Shown: piece after piece, positions 58,231-64,000 of the stretch
Position numbering within the stretch: position 1 is the first letter of the stretch
Layout of the letters: each line of letters opens with the position of its first letter
From: Entonaema liquescens
Taxonomy: Eukaryota > Ascomycota > Sordariomycetes > Xylariales > Xylariaceae
Direction: 5' to 3'
Length of the DNA: 64,000 bases
Assembly: GCA_902805475.1 (NCBI GenBank)
Contig: CADCSX010000001.1
Span: forward strand, 3,844,001 to 3,908,000
Program-made: the position numbers and the translations under genes
Notes under the pieces: model-generated
What the model saw: the letters and a program-made list of their open reading frames with translations, nothing else
Database searches by the model: none
What the model was told of the DNA's origin: nothing

Positions 58231-60240
58231 CGTGATAAAGTGAATGTCGATCCTGATCCTCCGCAAGTCCACTAACCTGTCAAGAAGATCATTACAATCA
58301 AGCTCTCGCGACTTGCTCCAGTCTTATATGTGATCGACTATCTAGGTCGTTGTTGTTTCGATTCCTCAATCTTTCCCAAATGAGGATTTATCTCCGTGTG
58401 GAGAAACCTCGTATTCGGCGCCTAGACGCGTTAACTGCAACGCTGCAAGGAGCTAGGGCTGGTATGGAAGCCGATAAACGAGATCTAATATACTAACACG
58501 GGATACGCGCTCGAGTAAAGTAATGCGTGTTGATGGTATCGTCAATACCTATGAAAACACTGAAGCTGGCTTAGACAATCTCAATCCGAGCTGAAAACGC
58601 AGCCTCCCATTTTAACCAACACCATCGTTACGAGTATCAGAGTAAGAGCATGAATCAATAGAGCAAATAGCAATATCAAACATAGACGACCTCGCGCACC
58701 GTATGTCGTCTAGTGAAAAGCCGCCGACGTTATTAAAGAGCTATATCGACTTAATTGCAATCGACTTCTTGAAGCAGCCTTCATTTTCCAACACGCTATT
58801 AACTCTAAAGCGAGCGATATTTCCCAGAAGTACGATAATATAGACAGCGCAAGTCGAGAGACTTCTCGAGGCTCAATCATCAGGATCTCGGCTTACAACA
58901 CGACAATACCTACAGTTGTAATCGTGTGCTATGGGGCTATATTGTATGCTCGTCAGAATCCACTCTATGATATATTTATCCGCCCGTCACTTGGAGGATC
59001 CAGCCGTAGAACAGACTTTTGAATTTCTTTAGTCTCGCTCCACGACCTAAGATCTATTTCGCAAAGCATCCTAGCAAGTAGAGAATGTAGCCACCACATC
59101 TACCCGTCCAGACCGACGCACGAAACGGCGCGTATTGCATAGACACAGACGAAAAGCTTAGCTGACATAAACCCAATTGACCGTGGAATTAGGGTCTTTA
59201 TATGACGCTTTGCTAGATATTTGTCGATGATTCTAGAGCCTCGGTGGTAAAGATGGTGAAGCAAAGGCAGGGCTGTGTAGTTATGCGTAGGCTCAAGCCA
59301 TAAGTCTTTCGCACGATCCGGTGGTATCAAAGCTCAACGCCTCGCAGCCAGGCTTATTTTACTAGAGATGATCTGTCAACCATATCACTCAAGAGAGGAG
59401 TAAACTAGGGGTGTACTCGGTACACCTACGCGATCTGAACCCTTAAGTTACCTACCACTGGTCTAGGACGGCGGTCTTAATAGTAACCTATTCTACCGCG
59501 GATTATGTGGCTACGATTAGCTCCTCGACTCTTTTTAGTCGATCGTGTTGTCAGAGTATTGATGATGAAGGTTGTGGTTGCTTTGCTTGGCCATGATTCC
59601 AACGTGGTTAAGACGGATCACTCTGAGTTGACAAACGACCTACGCGACGATGGTTCTTCTAGATGACATTTCTCACAGTTGTGCCAAAAACTTATCGGCA
59701 ATTCGAATGGGACAGGGTTCTGTAACAACCAGCGAGTTAAAAGTCGTTAAGGATACGTAGTTTGAAATGAGCGTGGACGAAGAACAACTTGTAAGTAGAT
59801 AGTCGAGAAGTATGCTTTCTTGGGGTAATAAGTCGACAACGCCAACGCCAAGATTGAAGACTAGTAAAAGATACAGGACAGATGATTATTGCCGCAACGT
59901 CGCTCGATGATTGTTTCCCGCGTTTGTCAATACGCCAGGAAGGAGATTCGGTAATAGTTATGGGAAGAGGCGATGGAATAAATAGTTCGAGTTTGCCGGA
60001 GCCCAAGAGATACTAAACAAGTTAAGCTAGCAGCTACATTAGGGCTGATAAAAATTACAGTATAGATCTTGTAAGGTTTGATTGTTATTGAAAGGTAATT
60101 ACCATCTCATCTGATTGAGGTACCTATGCGAAACTCCTCGCCAATTTACTCACATCCTCCCAAACCATAGTCTTCCCTGCTGCAATAAATTATAGACCAA
60201 GAAATAGCATCGACGACTGAACGATTTCGCGTTTAATAAA
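58231..60240. other. 2-kb intergenic region, no supported gene
   Basis: Contains the deuterolysin promoter and the 3' flank of the copper transporter. The longest minus frame (59737-60006) shows no family signal. Confidence 0.55.
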
Positions 60241-60909
60241 TTAATGATGGTTATCACCATTACCAAACCGACCTGCGATGAAAGAGCCGAGGAAGATACC
60301 CCCAAGGACGGACAGGAAATATCCCACATTCATAGTCATCACTGCCAACATGCTACGAGAACGATTAGCCAAGTATCCAGAGACGAAGAGAGTTGTCAAA
60401 TGAAGGTCAACTTACAGCAAGTACCCGACGCCTCCAATAATGACCTCTAGCAAAGCGCGAAGCGTTTCGGTAGCAACTCTAAATGGGTGGCTGTTCCATT
60501 GAGTCCTGAACTGTCCGCCCACTAATTCCAAGTCGCTTTTACTACCCGGGTAATCGTCTGAGTCCGAGGATACGAGAGGTTTATTATGTCGATGGAGCCT
60601 TGGGTTTGAATCGAAAATAATAGTTCGTAGCGCGAGTAGGATGCGGTGTACTACAGCGAGCACAATAATAAAGATGCAGGTACCGGCATAAGAGCCTTGC
60701 CCTTGAGGAGTCCACGCGCTGGAATAGAGAGGAGTGGTAACGCTCTGAAAGAACACCATCGCCATCTCTGCGGAAGTCATCAATACGGACGAGTGATCCA
60801 TGCCCATATCCATACCCATATCCATCCCACCGGTAGACGACGACATCGAGCTCCCGCTCGTCGCCGTCATGGACATGCCAGTCGTCATTGTCATATCGTG
60901 GTGGTCCAT
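60241..60909 (-). CDS. Ctr-family high-affinity copper transporter (201 aa)
   Basis: Trimeric Cu(I) channel of plasma or vacuolar membrane. Exons on the minus strand are 60909-60416 and 60352-60241 with a 63-nt intron. The start is the ATG at 60909 (MDHHDMTMTTGMSM). The N-terminus is Met/His-rich with the Mets-type segment GGMDMGMDMGMDHSS, which binds copper. The first membrane helix is YAGTCIFIIVLAVVHRILLA, and a cytosolic loop of about 60 residues follows. After the junction come LLMLAVMTMNVGYFLSVLGG, with the conserved MxxxM pore motif MLAVM/MTMNVGYF, and a third helix GIFLGSFIAG. The acceptor at 60353 was chosen because it alone restores this motif. The tail ends in His-His. Confidence 0.93.
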
Positions 60910-62011
60910 TTTGTCCACAAGGATGCGGTAAGTATCGTTAGCGGCCAAAGGTGAATGATCGGAGGGTGCAGAGATATGAGTTTAGAATAAGCTATTCCAG
61001 TCGAGTACGGATAAGCATATATAGAATATGAAAGTTATCTCGCTATTTGGACTCATGTATGCAAGTAGTTGACCACTGCTAATCTCTCCTGCCTGTCACT
61101 TTCATTCCCTGTCGAAGTTGGCGACGTTCCGGAGTCGTTAGAGATTTCGAAATTACGAGGCTGCTGATACCCTGACGGTAAGGAAATCGTTAGATTGAGC
61201 AAATATCTACTTGCTCAAGTATCAGCATGTATCTATAGCATGCATCTCCAAGCGTATAGGGTGCGTATAAGGTGCGTATAGGGTGGTATGATTGAGTGTT
61301 AGCAACGTTTGGGGGTCCGTTGTCGTATGGGCGAATGATCGCATCGCATAGATTCCTGTGCCTCTTCCCATCTTCCCATACGGCTCGTCCTCGTTATATC
61401 ACATAATCACATGTTGTCAGAAGTCGCGTCCTTCATTATGAGAGGCTCATCAAGTATCCAGGCCCACGGGTCGAGTTTTCCGCTATGATGATGGCCTAAC
61501 CGTTTATGGAAAGTATAGGATTAAAATCTGCTCAAACTCTCTCATTCCCGCCCCGACCCGAGCGTGGATTAGCGGGTTGGCTGGTGGTTCTATCGTTATA
61601 CACACACCCTTCCTCACTACGCGTATGCTGATGTACACCTTATCTTACTGATGTCCACGGCCAGCGACAGGGCTGCAGGTTGGTATTCCCATTTTATACT
61701 TCCACTCTTACGAATTACATGTCGAAAATCAGAGAATTATTTGCAATATCATTGGCCTTCAGAGATATAGCTATACCAACTGCACTAAAGGTACTACTAT
61801 GAACCTATCCTTATAGAATGATACTTGATAGTTAAGAGTAAAGTCAGATGCTATTTCGTCTAGAACAAGTCTTCACTCAAGCTATTAAGTGAGGTATGCT
61901 GCAGGTCTTTCAGTCAATATTTACGGGTATCTAATAAGAGTCCAAAAAACAGTTTCGCATTGGTTACAAAAATAAGACGAGCCCCTTTCTCCTATTCGCT
62001 AATGAACACTA
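60910..62011. promoter_or_regulatory. Upstream region of the Ctr gene (1.1 kb)
   Basis: Lies between the Ctr start and the end of the ferric reductase gene on the same strand. Contains the copper-element candidate listed next, a further TCTGCTCA at 61527-61534, and no coding frame. Confidence 0.5.
61195..61216. promoter_or_regulatory. Candidate copper-response element, inverted TGAGCAA / TTGCTCA pair
   Basis: TGAGCAAA at 61195-61202 is the exact reverse complement of TTTGCTCA, the Mac1 element of yeast CTR1. Eight bases on, TTGCTCA at 61210-61216 forms the opposite arm. The pair lies 286 bp upstream of the copper transporter start. Yeast Mac1 binds such inverted pairs, and GCTCA-core sites are reported for the Aspergillus orthologue. 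One 8-mer is expected about twice in 64 kb by chance; the inverted pair in this position is less likely. Confidence 0.5.
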
Positions 62012-63910
62012 TTACCACCTAGAACGATGAATTAGTATTGAAGTAGGTACAATTATAAACAGTTCAAGGAGATGGATAACTTACGAGAATATCTCCGAAT
62101 GCAAGTAGACTTCACGCGCGCTGGACTTTGAGCTCATAATCCGTAGCTGAGCGGCTGCCGCTTCATCTTGCACGGTTTTCAAGACTTCACGAGGACCGCA
62201 AGCGGCGATGCCAACAGAAAGCCCCGACTGATTAGCAGCATCCCTTACCACCGTTGCAATATCTGGACGGCCAGAAAATACATTGATGGGTAAGCGTCGA
62301 ACAACCTGGGAGTCTCCATTAAGTTTCTCGTCGGACGATTCGGGGTCTTTCGTCGCGCTGTTGGTCTTCGACTCCGGCATTCCAGTTTGGTATATTGAAA
62401 TGTCAAGGTTATCAGGTACCATATCCACACCATTCTCTCCCAGATATTGTACCAACGCCTCTTCGTACCATTGCGCTAGCTGTGCGTCTCTCGTAGCCAT
62501 AACAACTTGTATCTTCGTATACGGCTTCTTGTTCCCGGCACGTTGATTCCAAGCCGAACGAAGCAGACTTTCCGTAACAAAAGGCAGCGAGAGACCGGCG
62601 CCGGCACCACAGGCGATGATCAGATTGTAATCGTACGTGTCTAAAGGTCGTCCTTGAACCCCTCCGTATGGTCCATCTATCAAAACCGGAACGCTATAAC
62701 CAGGTCGCAGAGCAGCAGCCTTTGCTAATTGACCCGTAAGCCCGCCTCGAGGCTGGACGTAAAACACAAGCTTTGATTTTCCAGTGACCTCTCCTGCGAC
62801 GGGTAAACTACATATGGTAAAAGGGTGAGCTGTGAAAGCATGCATTCCCATGTGAACGAAGCGGAGGAACATATGCTGGCCTGGTCGCCAAGTTGTATCG
62901 ATAGGAATCGTCACTTTCAAAGCCAGGTCCGAAACCATAGTGAAGGTGGCGCGATTGGACACTCCGAATTCGAAATACGTCCGGATTTGAGAGTAGAGGA
63001 AAGACAACGTGTAGAGGACTCCGGTCGCGATGAAGTAATCCCTGACATGGCGAAATTAGTTTACCCTCAAATAGGTCAACAGACGCAGAATCACTCACCA
63101 GGAGCTCAACCGAAAGTCGCAGTGGATGAAGAAGAACACCATAAATACAACAGCTGCTATATAATGCGTTACTTTGAAAAATTCGTAGAATAGATCCCTG
63201 TTTTCTTATTAGCGTCTCGACCACTTAGAAACCAAGTCAATAGATGGTACTTACCGAATAGATCGAATCGAAAATACTTGTAGATAGGCCTGTGCGATCA
63301 AAGCAACAACTCCTGTCCAATACACAACGCTCGTTTGCCAAACAGTAACCATATCCCCTTTCCATATGTGAAAGACGATAAACGGAAAAGTATGCACGAG
63401 AGCTAGAGCAAACATAGCCCATCCGACCCAATTGTGGAATACAATAAGGCGCTCGTGAGAAACTCCTGTTAGAGAGGCAATAAAGTTGGATTTGGTTGGA
63501 AGGATAATCATGAAAGGTACGCAAGCCAGAGCCATCCAACCAGTTCTTGTCGCGATAGGAGGCGAACCGCCATAATTAAGAGTTCGCGTATTCGGCCAGT
63601 AATAGGGTTTTGGACCCAGTGTCATTGCTATTCATGTCCGTATCAGTCAGTAAGTTAACCCGGGATAGCCTTCATACAGAGACCAAGTAGGACTCACCCA
63701 AGAAAAAAATAGCGCCAGAAACGAGCAGGAAGATGACTCCCAAAGTCGGAGTATGCCATCGTATCGCAGCAATATTGTAACGGCGATAAGATAGAAACCG
63801 AAAGCTCGCAACGTTCCGCCAGTACCACAAGCAGTATTCAAGTAAGCATTATGTGCCGGACATATGCATAGATTAACTCGTTGCCGATGTACATACCAAT
63901 TATCAACCAT
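62012..63910 (-). CDS. Ferric/cupric reductase (FRE family), 5' end unresolved
   Basis: Plasma-membrane flavocytochrome that reduces Fe(III) or Cu(II). Firm exons on the minus strand: a first visible exon ending at 63698, then 63627-63255, 63197-63099, 63041-62085 and a 7-nt last exon 62018-62012. They join as GAIFFLAMTLGPKPYYWPNT, SIRDLFYEFFKVTHYIAAVV and a final HSEIFSW. Bis-heme His pairs lie in FHNWVGWAMFALALVHTF and THYIAAVVFMVFFFIH. FAD-binding HPFTICS, NADPH-binding GPYGG, GAGAG and ACGPREVL follow. The 5' part is unclear: the family frame WYWRNVASFRFLSYRR runs back into a stop near 63850, while an ATG frame starts at 63910 in another phase. A frameshift, a missed intron or a start beyond the window are all possible. 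Confidence 0.85.
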
Positions 63911-64000
63911 TAATCACGCCATAAGCAGATTCCCCAATGATGGGACTTCGGGGAGGGGTGAACATAATAATCTACCCTACATCTGCAACGAACCTTTACA

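Noticed and set aside
59737..60006. 89-codon minus frame with a Gly-Ser-Gly-Lys start
   Set aside because: No P-loop context or fold is present; composition fits chance in AT-rich DNA.
1..64000. CRISPR arrays, prokaryotic operons, complete transposons, secondary-metabolite megasynthase genes
   Set aside because: None seen: no regularly spaced repeats, no transposase or reverse-transcriptase motif, no ketosynthase or adenylation-domain frame. The O-methyltransferase remnant and Zn2Cys6 factor alone do not make a metabolite cluster.

Overview
The window is nuclear DNA from a filamentous ascomycete (Pezizomycotina), most likely a Sordariomycete. The evidence is compact monocistronic genes split by short GT-AG introns (mostly 46-101 bp) with CTAAC/CTGAC-like branch sites, a Zn2Cys6 regulator, fungus-specific families (ChAPs, deuterolysin, fungal O-methyltransferase), and AT-rich intergenic DNA carrying the TACCTAGGTA-type motif. 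Gene models were built by hand from reading frames, splice signals and remembered family features; no search was run.

Layout. 0-14 kb is a housekeeping block: a cut-off 5' gene end, TRM11 and RPP40 (tRNA/RNase P) on a divergent promoter, a small ankyrin protein, the tRNA ligase TRL1, anthranilate phosphoribosyltransferase TRP4, and the mitochondrial ribosomal protein uL10m. 14-21 kb has a DUF4870-type membrane protein, a doubtful cysteine-containing membrane protein, an HSL-type esterase and a tetraspan protein. 20.7-27 kb is gene-poor, with A/T tracts and microsatellites, and leads into a large Zn2Cys6 transcription factor (27-30.4 kb). 31-40 kb has a broken O-methyltransferase, S-adenosylhomocysteine hydrolase, eIF3h and a UPF0643 protein. 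39.8-44.5 kb has no gene I can support. 44.5-58 kb has a secreted beta-rich protein, an SAM-type mitochondrial carrier, a ChAPs exomer protein, the 1,893-residue histone regulator HIR3 and a deuterolysin. 58-64 kb ends with a Ctr copper transporter and a ferric reductase whose 5' end is unresolved at the window edge.

How genes relate. Three tRNA-maturation genes (TRM11, RPP40, TRL1) lie within 7.5 kb. An O-methyltransferase remnant lies beside SAH hydrolase, with an SAM-type carrier 11 kb away. A ferric/cupric reductase and a Cu(I) transporter are neighbours, and an inverted copper-response-like element lies upstream of the transporter. A Gcn4/Cpc1 heptamer lies upstream of TRP4.

A recurring oddity is that several otherwise well-conserved genes (TRM11, uL10m, the esterase, the Zn2Cys6 factor and the O-methyltransferase) each carry one single-base indel, and TRL1 has an in-frame TAG before an RGG-rich open tail. 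Either the assembly has scattered indel errors or several of these genes are damaged. I did not find a clearly new multi-gene system.
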